Source of the DNA: Virgibacillus proomii
GTDB taxonomy: Bacteria; Bacillota; Bacilli; Bacillales; Amphibacillaceae
DNA length: 64,000 nucleotides
Reading direction: 5' to 3'
Assembly (NCBI RefSeq): GCF_900162615.1
Contig: NZ_FUFN01000010.1
Span: 936,149 to 1,000,148 of the forward strand
Each line of letters opens with the position of its first letter. Positions within the stretch are counted from its first letter, which is position 1. The notes under the pieces are model-generated. The model was not told the DNA's origin. It searched no databases and worked only from the letters and a program-made list of their open reading frames with translations. Of the stretch, positions 35,415-43,507 are shown piece after piece. The translations under genes and the position numbers were made by a program.

Positions 35415-35500
35415 ATTTTTTACCGCTTAATTTTTTTGGGACTTATCGTAGGATAATACTTCAAACCTTGATCAACGAATCAAGGTAATTTACCCAGTGA
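35415..35500 (-). pseudogene. Relic of a second bdhA-like 3' end
   Basis: The plus-strand text GACTTATCGTAGGATAATAC followed by TTCAAACCTTGATCAACG aligns by eye with the end of bdhA at about 34003-34050 (GACTTATCGTTGGTCAGTGC, TTCAAAGCCTTTATCAAC). The match weakens toward GATAGAGTGCGG. It indicates an old tandem duplication of bdhA, of which only a scar remains. No reading frame survives. Confidence 0.6.
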
Positions 35501-35518
35501 TAGAGTGCGGTTTCGAGC

Positions 35519-35590
35519 ACCCCAAAGTCGAGAGAACGCTTCGAAGTCTATAGAGAATGTCCGAAGTTAACAGAGCGACCCAAAGCCGCG
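35519..35590. repeat. Degenerate short tandem repeat
   Basis: Four units of about 17-22 bases on the theme CGAAGTC.AGAGAG.: CCAAAGTCGAGAGAACG, TTCGAAGTCTATAGAGAA, CCGAAGTTAACAGAGCGA, CCCAAAGCCGCGAAACG. Similar repeats are common debris in Bacillaceae spacers. Confidence 0.55.
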
Positions 35591-35616
35591 AAACGTAACT
35601 AATTATAAAAAAGCAA

Positions 35617-35645
35617 GGAAATCTCTATTTCAAACAGAGATTTCC
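35617..35645 (-). terminator. Terminator of dapA
   Basis: On the minus strand GGAAATCTCT..AGAGATTTCC (10-bp perfect stem), then CTTGCTTTTTTAT. Confidence 0.9.
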
Positions 35646-35680
35646 CCGGTGATCATTTTTACTATTAACATGATATAGAA

Positions 35681-36547
35681 TCAAGCTTCCAGAATTTGCT
35701 TTAAGCTAGTGATTTCTTCACTTGTTAACGGAACCATTGGCAGTCGGACATCTCCGACAGCAATCCCTTTTAAATTTAGAGCAGTTTTAACTGGAACCGG
35801 ATTTGGTTGAGCAAATAATGCCTTCATTATCGGCAGCAAGTTTTGATGGATAGCAGCACTTTTCGTAATATTTCCTTGAAAAAATTGAGTGATCATTGTT
35901 TGCATTTGCTTACCGATAATATGTGATGCTACAGAGACAACACCTGTTGCGCCAATCGCTAAAGCTGGTAATGTCAGACTATCATCTCCGCTATATAAGG
36001 AGAAATCATTCGTCGTTCGTCGGATAATTTCTGCCATCTGATCCAAATCACCACTAGCTTCTTTTATCGATACGATATTATCTATTTGTGAAAGGCGAAC
36101 TGTCGTATCAGCACTTATATTAACAGCCGTTCTTCCGGGAACATTATACAACATGACTGGTAAACTTGTTTGTTCAGCAATTGCTTGAAAATGTAAAAAG
36201 ATACCTTCCTGAGAGGGTTTGTTGTAATATGGCGTAACAAGCATAACAGCATTGACACCAATTTGTTCCGCTTGTTTGGTTAATTCTATTGATGCTTTTG
36301 TATTATTGGAACCAGTACCAGCGATAACTTGAATTCTTCCATCTACAGTTTTAACAACATGTTTAAATAAAGCTATTTTTTCTTCGTTTGAAAGAGTTGG
36401 AGATTCTCCAGTTGTACCTGCAACCACTACGCTATCCGAACCGTTTTCAATTAAATAATTTACCAGTTTTTCTACAGCCTGAAAATCAATATTTTTCTCA
36501 TTGTCAAATGGGGTCACCATTGCAGTAACCACTTGGCCAAACTTCAT
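35681..36547 (-). CDS. dapA: 4-hydroxy-tetrahydrodipicolinate synthase DapA
   Basis: 288 residues, class I aldolase that joins pyruvate and aspartate semialdehyde on the way to diaminopimelate and lysine. Schiff-base Lys162 (SIKEASGD), GTTGES (44-49), Tyr134 in YNVPGRT. AAGGGTGTG precedes ATG 36547. A single gene, not joined to asd/dapG as in B. subtilis, with its own lysine riboswitch and terminator, so it is controlled by lysine level. Several dapA-like genes serve other aldol reactions, but the riboswitch supports the lysine role. Confidence 0.94.
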   Translation of the reverse strand: MKFGQVVTAMVTPFDNEKNIDFQAVEKLVNYLIENGSDSVVVAGTTGESPTLSNEEKIALFKHVVKTVDGRIQVIAGTGSNNTKASIELTKQAEQIGVNAVMLVTPYYNKPSQEGIFLHFQAIAEQTSLPVMLYNVPGRTAVNISADTTVRLSQIDNIVSIKEASGDLDQMAEIIRRTTNDFSLYSGDDSLTLPALAIGATGVVSVASHIIGKQMQTMITQFFQGNITKSAAIHQNLLPIMKALFAQPNPVPVKTALNLKGIAVGDVRLPMVPLTSEEITSLKQILEA

Positions 36548-36602
36548 TACTTCACACCCTTATTTAATAATGTTTAGGTGAGAAGGCCATAAGATTTTAC
36601 GC

Positions 36603-36635
36603 GAAAAAGCAGCAACGACAGCATATCGCTACTGC
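36603..36635 (-). terminator. Expression-platform terminator of the lysine riboswitch
   Basis: Minus strand GCAGTAGCGA..TCGTTGCTGC (10 pairs including G-U) followed by TTTTTCGCG, between the aptamer and dapA. Confidence 0.88.
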
Positions 36636-36639
36636 TTGA

Positions 36640-36838
36640 AACACATGAAAGTTTCAGCGTCAGATAGCCCTCCATATAGTCACCTATATGACAGTTCTGT
36701 ACTTATTCAATAGCAGAACCAGCTATAGAAACAATGGGTTTTCCATAGCTTCGGCGAAATCCCCTTTTCACTATTCTCAAAGGATCTCATTATCCTCCAA
36801 TAGTGTACTCTTGAATGCCGCACCTCTATCCTCATTTC
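36640..36838 (-). promoter_or_regulatory. Lysine riboswitch (L box)
   Basis: Reading the minus strand: GATAGAGGTGCGGCATTCAA, AGAGTA, TTGGAGGATAATGAGATCC, GGGGATTTCGCCGAAGC, TGGTTCTGCTATTGAATAAG, GTCATATAGGTGACTATATGG, GGGCTATCTGACGC. AGAGGTGCGG and TTTCGCCGAAGC are hallmarks of the aptamer core. A terminator follows, then dapA. Lysine binding should switch dapA off. Confidence 0.93.
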
Positions 36839-37146
36839 AACAGAATATTGAAACAGGAAGTAATTCAATTGCCTGTACTATAGCAGATTTTCAGTCTTTA
36901 TGCAAGGAGATTCCTGCCTGAATATTTTTTTGTGAATAAAAAAAGGATACTTTCTTAGCTTAGAAATTAATTCATTATCGTTAAGAACTAAGTATAGGGC
37001 AACTTGAGCGGATTTCCCGCAGGAGGCTTGTCGTACAGGCATTTACATGATCATAAGCTCGATATGTATAGTAGTTCGTGGCGATTTAGGTCTATAAAAA
37101 CATCATAGAATGATTGGCAATAAATGATGTGGTGAAACACAGATTA

Positions 37147-38619
37147 TTATGTTTTGGTTTGTCGGAAATAGTTGGGAGTGGAATTTGTAAATCGTTTAAA
37201 AACACGAGAAAAATAATTGGGATCTTTGAATCCTACCAAATCGCTAATATTTTGAATGGATTCATTTGTGTTACGTAATAATTTTTTTGCTTCGTTTATT
37301 CTATATTCATTAACTAATCTTCTAAAAGGCTTTTCTCCAGATGATAATAAGTGACTTAAATAGTTTGGGCTTATTTCCAATTGATTGGCTATATCTTCTA
37401 GACGAAGATACTTATTTCTAAAATGATGTTCAATATAGCGAATGGACCGTTCTACATAATTAAAATCTCTCTTTTCTTTTTGAATTCCAGAATAATGAAT
37501 AACGTTGATACAAAACAAGATAATTTCCTGAACAATTGTATAGAGGATTGGACTGTTTAAAATAATTTGAAACATTCGGTGATATTTATTTTCAATGTCT
37601 TCTATTTTTACTAGCTTGTAGTTATTTATAAAACGTCTGATTTGCGCAAGAATACTAGTAAGCTGGATTCTGACAATTTCCGGCTCTGGGTATTCGTGAA
37701 ACGGGTTTGTAAATTGCTTGTACAAATAATCTTTAATCCCTTCTATATCTCCTTTTTCCAGACTTTCCATCCAGAAGCGTTGTTCCGTTGAAGTTAAAAA
37801 TGGGTCAAACGATATAAATTTATTCAGTTCGTCTGATAAAAAAACCTGGTTAAATCCTTTATAAAAGCGCATATGAAGTATATTTTTTGTTGCTACATAT
37901 GCTTGCTGCAAATTATCGCTCTTGATGTAGCTATTATGAATAGCGATATTAATATTGGAGTCAAATTCTTCTTTCCATAATTGAATGATTTTATAGGCCT
38001 CCGTTTTTAACGAGTTAATTGTAAACGAATAATTCGTGTAAGCTAAACAGACTACTTTATTACGAAGCGGAAAAAACTCTGCCGTAAAAGGAAGATTAAT
38101 TTTGTGCAACCAATGGAATAAATCGATCGTGTACGTTGCACATTCTGCCTCAATCAGTAAAAAATAAGGTTGAATAGAATCTGTTAATGGCGCTTTGATA
38201 AATAAAGAATGATATATTTCTTGATTTCTTGAAAAATAAGTATCAGAATGATGAACTTCAGTTTGTGCTGCATTTGTTAAGGCTTTCATTAATTGGTTTA
38301 GATTTAATGGCTTAACTAGTAAAGACTTGCTTTCTAGCTCAATTGCTTGGTAAGCCCGCTCAAATACAGGCTCTGCTGTCATCGTGATTAGTCTTTCTGA
38401 AAAACGAAATACATTCATTGAAAAGGATTCAAAATTTGTATTGGATAGGATTTCTAGTTCTAAAATAACCACATGAGGTTTAACTTTACTTAATAACATA
38501 TTTGCCTGTTTGATGTTTTCAGCATGATAAATATGTTGAAAAGGTAATTGATTGGAGCGGACAAACCACTCGATTCCTGTTCTTTCCGTAGTGTCTCGAT
38601 CGATGATTAGTATATTCAC
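37147..38619 (-). CDS. Orphan AraC-type response regulator (YesN-like) with Glu in place of the phospho-Asp
   Basis: 490 residues: N-terminal receiver (1-115), a long middle region, and C-terminal double AraC helix-turn-helix (about 390-488; LRLEDIANQLEISPNYLSHLL, NISDLVGFKDPNYFSRVFK). In the receiver the acceptor position reads VVILELEIL, giving Glu54 where Asp is expected; Asp7/Asp9, Thr81 and Lys103 remain. A Glu there often mimics phosphorylation, so activity may depend on a ligand or be constitutive. No kinase gene is adjacent. GTG 38619 lies behind AAAGGAGG. It is divergent from the YjiH-CoA-transferase-dehydrogenase operon, its likely target. Confidence 0.85.
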   Translation of the reverse strand: MNILIIDRDTTERTGIEWFVRSNQLPFQHIYHAENIKQANMLLSKVKPHVVILELEILSNTNFESFSMNVFRFSERLITMTAEPVFERAYQAIELESKSLLVKPLNLNQLMKALTNAAQTEVHHSDTYFSRNQEIYHSLFIKAPLTDSIQPYFLLIEAECATYTIDLFHWLHKINLPFTAEFFPLRNKVVCLAYTNYSFTINSLKTEAYKIIQLWKEEFDSNINIAIHNSYIKSDNLQQAYVATKNILHMRFYKGFNQVFLSDELNKFISFDPFLTSTEQRFWMESLEKGDIEGIKDYLYKQFTNPFHEYPEPEIVRIQLTSILAQIRRFINNYKLVKIEDIENKYHRMFQIILNSPILYTIVQEIILFCINVIHYSGIQKEKRDFNYVERSIRYIEHHFRNKYLRLEDIANQLEISPNYLSHLLSSGEKPFRRLVNEYRINEAKKLLRNTNESIQNISDLVGFKDPNYFSRVFKRFTNSTPNYFRQTKT

Positions 38620-38918
38620 AGAATTGGCCTCCTTTAAGGGATGTTTAAAAATCTAAAAAATACCGCAGCGAATTATTGATTATTTTGTCTCGAGAAGATT
38701 CTGTTATATGTGGTAATAAACATTATCTTGTCAAAACGCAGCATGTTTATTCATCGTGTTTTTGAATAAGTATTTTAATAGTAAATCTTGTTAATATTAA
38801 GTAATTGCTATTTTTAATAACACAATAGGTTTAGTTCAATTAAAAAAATGCTAGATTTTGTAGATAATTCCCTATGTAAATAATATCAGAAAAAATATAA
38901 TAGAGAAAATAATTAAAT

Positions 38919-38934
38919 ATGTAAGCGCATAAAT
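38919..38934 (+). promoter_or_regulatory. Candidate CcpA (cre) site
   Basis: ATGTAAGCGCATAAAT fits the Bacillus cre consensus WTGNNARCGNWWWCAW with one mismatch. It lies in the 330-base divergent spacer (38620-38950, otherwise AT-rich without other features), just before the ribosome site of the yjiH gene, where CcpA could act as a roadblock. Carbon catabolite control would suit a catabolic operon. Confidence 0.5.
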
Positions 38935-38950
38935 AATGAGGGGGCCGTGT

Positions 38951-40273
38951 ATGGAAAATATAGAAGCACAAATCGAAAGCTCAGCAACAAATAAATTCGC
39001 TAGTTGGAAATTTGTGTTGTTTAGTTTATGTGGTATTTTTTCCTTTTTTGTTCCAATTACAATTTACGGAAAAACATCTATCTTGCTTGATCATATTGTA
39101 AGCGCTATAGAATCACTTCCGAATCTATTTATCCATAGTTATATTATTTTAATTCTATTTCTTGGAGCAGTTTATCCAATCATGAAGAAAACTTGGAACT
39201 ATAGTTTTATCGATGTCATATTTACTTTGTTTAAAATTGCTGGTTTTGTATTTGGAACGATGCTTATTTTTAATGTAGGACCAGCTTGGCTGTTTGAACC
39301 TAACTTAGGACCATTTTTATTAGGAAAATTAATTATCCCTGTAGGAATTTTGATTCCAATCGGAGCGATGTTTTTAGCCTTGTTAGTCAGCTATGGATTT
39401 TTAGAGTTTATTGGTATTTTTATGCAAGCGATTATGAGACCGGTTTTTAAAACTCCGGGTCGTTCTGCGATTGATGCAGTGGCATCATTTGTAGGCAGCT
39501 ATTCTATTGGATTGTTAGTGACGAATAGAGTGTTTACTCAAGGAAAGTATACGATTCGTGAAGCAGCAATTATTGCAACTGGTTTTTCTACCGTTTCTGT
39601 GACATTTATGATTGTAATTGCCAACACATTGGATTTGATGAATCATTGGAATTTGTACTTTTGGCTATCGTTAATCATTACTTTTGTTGTAACGGCAATT
39701 ACAGTAAGGATTTGGCCTTTAAAAAATATGAAGGACACATATATTTCAGGAAAAGGGGATCCAGAAGTAATGATTAAAAAAAATAGATTACGGTATGCAT
39801 GGAAGGAAGGAGTTTACGCAGCAGATCAAGCACCTAAATTCATAGTAAACATAGCTTCTCATTTAAAAGAAGGTTTCATTATGACAATGAATACATTACC
39901 TTCCATTATGTCTGTTGGCTTATTAGGTCTCCTTTTAGCTTACTATACTCCTTTATTTGATTATGTAGCATATATTTTTCTGCCTGTTACATGGGTTCTT
40001 CAAGCACCAGAAGCTTTATTAACTGCTAAGGCTGCTGCTATATCAATTTCGGAAATTTTTCTGCCTTCTTTAATCGTCGTGGACACAGAGATTGCTACTC
40101 GTTTTATAGTTGCCGTATTGTCTGTATCATCTATTTTATTTTTCTCGGCAGTAATACCTGTCATTATATCGACTGATATTCCAATACCGATATCTAAACT
40201 GGTCATTATTTGGTTCCAAAGAGTTGTACTTACATTAATAATTATCATACCGCTAGCTAAGTTGCTATTTTAA
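38951..40273 (+). CDS. YjiH family transporter-like membrane protein (Gate/nucleoside-recognition domain)
   Basis: 440 residues from ATG 38951 behind GAGGGGG. About ten hydrophobic segments; FVGSYSIGLLVTNRVF and the paired repeat FLPSLIVVDTEIATRFIVAVLSV are typical of YjiH-type proteins with the nucleoside-recognition (Gate) fold. It is the first gene of an operon with a CoA-transferase and an acyl-CoA dehydrogenase (10-base spacing, then ATGA overlap), which suggests import of a carboxylic acid that is next activated and dehydrogenated. The substrate is not identifiable from sequence. Confidence 0.82.
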   Translation: MENIEAQIESSATNKFASWKFVLFSLCGIFSFFVPITIYGKTSILLDHIVSAIESLPNLFIHSYIILILFLGAVYPIMKKTWNYSFIDVIFTLFKIAGFVFGTMLIFNVGPAWLFEPNLGPFLLGKLIIPVGILIPIGAMFLALLVSYGFLEFIGIFMQAIMRPVFKTPGRSAIDAVASFVGSYSIGLLVTNRVFTQGKYTIREAAIIATGFSTVSVTFMIVIANTLDLMNHWNLYFWLSLIITFVVTAITVRIWPLKNMKDTYISGKGDPEVMIKKNRLRYAWKEGVYAADQAPKFIVNIASHLKEGFIMTMNTLPSIMSVGLLGLLLAYYTPLFDYVAYIFLPVTWVLQAPEALLTAKAAAISISEIFLPSLIVVDTEIATRFIVAVLSVSSILFFSAVIPVIISTDIPIPISKLVIIWFQRVVLTLIIIIPLAKLLF

Positions 40274-40291
40274 GAAGGAGGAATGGTTGTT

Positions 40292-41440
40292 ATGAAACCA
40301 TTAGAAGGAATAAAAGTTTTAGATTTTACGAGAGTATTAGCTGGTCCGTTCACGACAAAAATATTAGTCGATTTTGGTGCTGAGGTAATCAAAATAGAAA
40401 AAACGGGTTCAGGAGACGATACGCGTTCTTTCGGACCTTTCCAAAATGGAGTGAGTGGTTATTTTGTTTATTTAAATGCCGGTAAGAAGAGCGTTGAATT
40501 AAACTTAAAAGAAGAAATGTCCATTCAATTAATTAAGAACATGGTTAAAGATGTCGATGTTATCATTGAAAATTTTCGACCTGGTATCATGAAAAAGTTT
40601 GGGTTAGATTATGAATCGATAAGACAATTAAAACCCGATATTATTTATGCGTCTATTTCCGGATTCGGCCAAGAAGGGATTTGGAGTGAAAAACCTGCAT
40701 ATGATCTTATTGCTCAGGCTACAGGGGGAATAATGAGTATTAATGGTTACCATGACTTTCCACCAACCAGAGTGGGCGCCTCTTTAGGAGATACTAGTGC
40801 AGGGCTAAATGCTGCCATTGGGATTATTACTGCATTGTTCCATCGTGAGCGTACAGGAGAAGGGCAGTACGTCGATGTAGCGATGGTTGATTCGATTTAT
40901 GCTCTACTCGAAAGTAATATTATGCGGTATACCGTCGAAGGAGCGATTCCGCAAAGAATTGGCAACAGGCATCCAATTAGTGCACCATTTGATGTTTATC
41001 AAACGAAAAATGGCTATTTAGCAATTGCTATTGCGAATGATTCGCTGTTTAAAAAATTTAGTCTAATCATAGACAGACAAGATATGTTATCTGATGAACG
41101 TTTTTATTCGGATCGTAACAGACAATTGAATCAAAAAGCGTTAAAAGTAGAAATAGAAAATTGGTTGTCTCCATATACGAAAGAAGAAGCGATGATGTTA
41201 CTAGAAAAAGGTGGAATACCTTGTTCGGTTATCTATAACATCCAAGAAATCTCTGAGAGTGAATATATAAAAGAGAGGAATATGCTTGTAGATGTAGATC
41301 AAGCGGAGGGTGGTCGGTTTAAAATTCCTGGAAATCCTATTAAGCTTTCGAGCGTAGACAAAATAACAATAGATCCAGCGCCAAAACTTGGAGAACATAC
41401 GGAAGACATGATAAAAAAATATAAGGAGACGATTCGATGA
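40292..41440 (+). CDS. CaiB/BaiF family CoA-transferase
   Basis: 382 residues from ATG 40292 (AAGGAGGAA 8-10 bases upstream; ATG 40283 abuts it). KVLDFTRVLAGPFTTKILVDFGAEVIKIE and FRPGIMKKFGLDYESI are family signatures; catalytic Asp probably in DVAMVDSIYAL. Transfers CoA to the imported acid, perhaps from succinyl-CoA or another acyl-CoA. Translation is coupled to the dehydrogenase by a four-base overlap. A candidate pair such as succinyl-CoA:dicarboxylate transferase plus dehydrogenase is possible. Confidence 0.88.
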   Translation: MKPLEGIKVLDFTRVLAGPFTTKILVDFGAEVIKIEKTGSGDDTRSFGPFQNGVSGYFVYLNAGKKSVELNLKEEMSIQLIKNMVKDVDVIIENFRPGIMKKFGLDYESIRQLKPDIIYASISGFGQEGIWSEKPAYDLIAQATGGIMSINGYHDFPPTRVGASLGDTSAGLNAAIGIITALFHRERTGEGQYVDVAMVDSIYALLESNIMRYTVEGAIPQRIGNRHPISAPFDVYQTKNGYLAIAIANDSLFKKFSLIIDRQDMLSDERFYSDRNRQLNQKALKVEIENWLSPYTKEEAMMLLEKGGIPCSVIYNIQEISESEYIKERNMLVDVDQAEGGRFKIPGNPIKLSSVDKITIDPAPKLGEHTEDMIKKYKETIR

Positions 41441-42573
41441 ATTTTACATATACAGAGGAGCAGGTGAGTGTCCGCAACATGGTGAGAGATTATGCCAAAG
41501 ATGTACTGGTGCCGCGAGCAAAGGAACTGGATGAAAAAAATGAATTCCCCATAGAACATGTGAAAACAATGGGGGAATTAGGGTTATTGGGCATAGCATA
41601 TCCAGAAGAATACGGTGGCGTAGGAGCTGATTCCATAACTGAGGCAATTGCTGTTGAGGAGATAACCCGTGGATGTGCAGCTACAGGATCCATTTTGACT
41701 GCGCATTATTTAGGAATTGATGGTCTATTTTTAGCAGGGACTGCTGAACAAAAGAAGAAATTTTTATTTCCAGGATGCACAGGAGAAAAGCTGTTTGCTT
41801 TTGCTTTGACTGAACCGATTGGCGGAACGGATGTAGGATCGATGAAAACAACAGCAGTCAGGGAGGGCGATGAATATGTTTTAAATGGTATGAAGCATTT
41901 TATTACGAATGGCAGATATGCTGATTTTATTGTCGTTTATGCAAAGACGGATACTTCGAAAGGAAATAGAGGAATAAGTGCTTTTATCGTAGAAAATGGT
42001 GTAAAAGGGCTTTCTTTTGGAGCAGAGGATGACAAGATGGGGATAAGAGGAGCACGAACAGATGAATTGATCTTTGAAAATTGCCGTATTCCAAAAGCAA
42101 ATCTAATAGGAAACGAGGGAGATGGGTTTAAGCTAGCCATGCAGGTTGTAGACAGGGGCAGAATTGGAATTGCGGCAATGGCAGTGGGACTGTCTCAAGC
42201 TGCTTTAGACGCTGCTGTTCAGTATGCAAAAGAAAGGCCTGTGTTTGGCAAACCAATTGCTGAATATCAAGGTTTGCAATGGATGATGGCAGAAATGAAG
42301 GCTGAGTTGGAAGTGTCACGTATGTATACGTATTATGCAGCTTCGTTAAAGGATAGGAGAGGAAGAATATCCGAAGAAGCAGCAATTGCTAAATTAATTA
42401 CCTCTGAGGCGAGTCAAAGAATTGTGCACAAAGCGGTTCAGATTCATGGAGGATATGGATATATGAAGGAATTTCCAGTAGAGAGATTTTACCGTGATCA
42501 GCGAATTTTAGAAATATTTGAGGGAACATCGCAAATTCAAAAGATTGTTATAGCTAGCCACTTATTAAAATAA
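41437..42573 (+). CDS. Acyl-CoA dehydrogenase, short-chain (butyryl-CoA type)
   Basis: 378 residues. LTEPIGGTDVGSMKT, FITNGRYADF and IHGGYGYMKEFPVERFYRDQRILEI are standard; the catalytic Glu is present in IFEGTSQIQ (about 364), as in short/medium-chain enzymes. Overlaps the CoA-transferase stop by ATGA. Last gene of the yjiH operon. Differs from the long-chain-type enzyme at 20850, so the two serve different acids. Confidence 0.9.
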   Translation: MNFTYTEEQVSVRNMVRDYAKDVLVPRAKELDEKNEFPIEHVKTMGELGLLGIAYPEEYGGVGADSITEAIAVEEITRGCAATGSILTAHYLGIDGLFLAGTAEQKKKFLFPGCTGEKLFAFALTEPIGGTDVGSMKTTAVREGDEYVLNGMKHFITNGRYADFIVVYAKTDTSKGNRGISAFIVENGVKGLSFGAEDDKMGIRGARTDELIFENCRIPKANLIGNEGDGFKLAMQVVDRGRIGIAAMAVGLSQAALDAAVQYAKERPVFGKPIAEYQGLQWMMAEMKAELEVSRMYTYYAASLKDRRGRISEEAAIAKLITSEASQRIVHKAVQIHGGYGYMKEFPVERFYRDQRILEIFEGTSQIQKIVIASHLLK

Positions 42574-42824
42574 AAAGGATTAGTTTGCTTATATACGATA
42601 TTTGCCGGATATCTAGAGTATTTATTTAAATATGAATACGAATAAAACCACTGTAAATTGTTGGATGCAGAAATAACTAGACAAATTCTTGTTGCAAGAG
42701 GCCTGACATTAGTTAAGTTAATTTGTCTATGTTTTGCCTTGAGTGAATAAATATATGAATCTTCTTATAGTATTTGTACTGCAATTATAAGAAATTCCTT
42801 TGATTTTTGGTATTAACATTTATT

Positions 42825-43489
42825 ACGCATCTCAGTTAACGTAAGACGCCTGCTTCAAGAATACGAAGAGGTCCAAATGTGAGATAAGAAAACGGCACTA
42901 AATGCCCGATTCGTTCAAGGCCCTTTAGGTCATACCTTTAAGGTACTAACACTCCGTGTAAAAAAGCTTCCACGGAATGAAGTTTCACTTTATCCCGCAT
43001 GTAAGGGTGCCGTAAGTCTCCCATATTAAGAGTCTGAGCTGGTAGGGGTTAGATGGAAGAAAACGGCACCAAAATGCCCGATTCGTTCAAGGGCCTTTAG
43101 GTCATACCATTAAGGTACTAACATTCCGTGTAAAAAAGCGTTCCACGGAATGAAGTTTCACTTTATCCCGCATGTAAGGGTGCCGTAAGTCTCCCATATT
43201 AAGAGTCTGAGCTGGTATAAAGGGTCAGGTGGAAGAAAACGGCACTAAATGCCCGATTCGTTCAAGGCCCTTTAGGTCATACCATTAAGGTACTAACATT
43301 CCGTGTAAAAAAGGGTTCCACGGAATGAAGTTTCACTTTATCCCGCATGTAAGGGTGCCGTAAGTCTCCCATATTAAGAGTCTGAGCTGGTATAAAGGGT
43401 CAGGTGGAAGAAACGGCACCTAAATGCCCGATTCGTTCAACTAACATTCCGTGTAAAAAAGCGTTCCACGGAATGAAGTTTCACTTTAT
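42825..43489 (+). repeat. Array of four R elements upstream of hutU
   Basis: Unit 1 (42825-42993, left end decayed), unit 2 (42994-43166, 173 bp), unit 3 (43167-43341, 175 bp), unit 4 (43342-43489, 148 bp, short form without the GGGCCTTTAGGTCATACC module). All share CTTTAT boundaries and end with hairpin CATTCCGTG..CACGGAATG. The array ends 12 bases before the hutU ribosome site, so the hutU promoter must lie within it or upstream. The segment 42574-42824 before it is AT-rich spacer. Confidence 0.9.
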
Positions 43490-43507
43490 TATGAGGGGAG
43501 TTTTTTT

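Noticed and set aside
42825..43489. Possible CRISPR array
   Set aside because: Units are about 150-175 bp, contiguous, without unique spacers, and no cas genes are present; they are tandem R elements.
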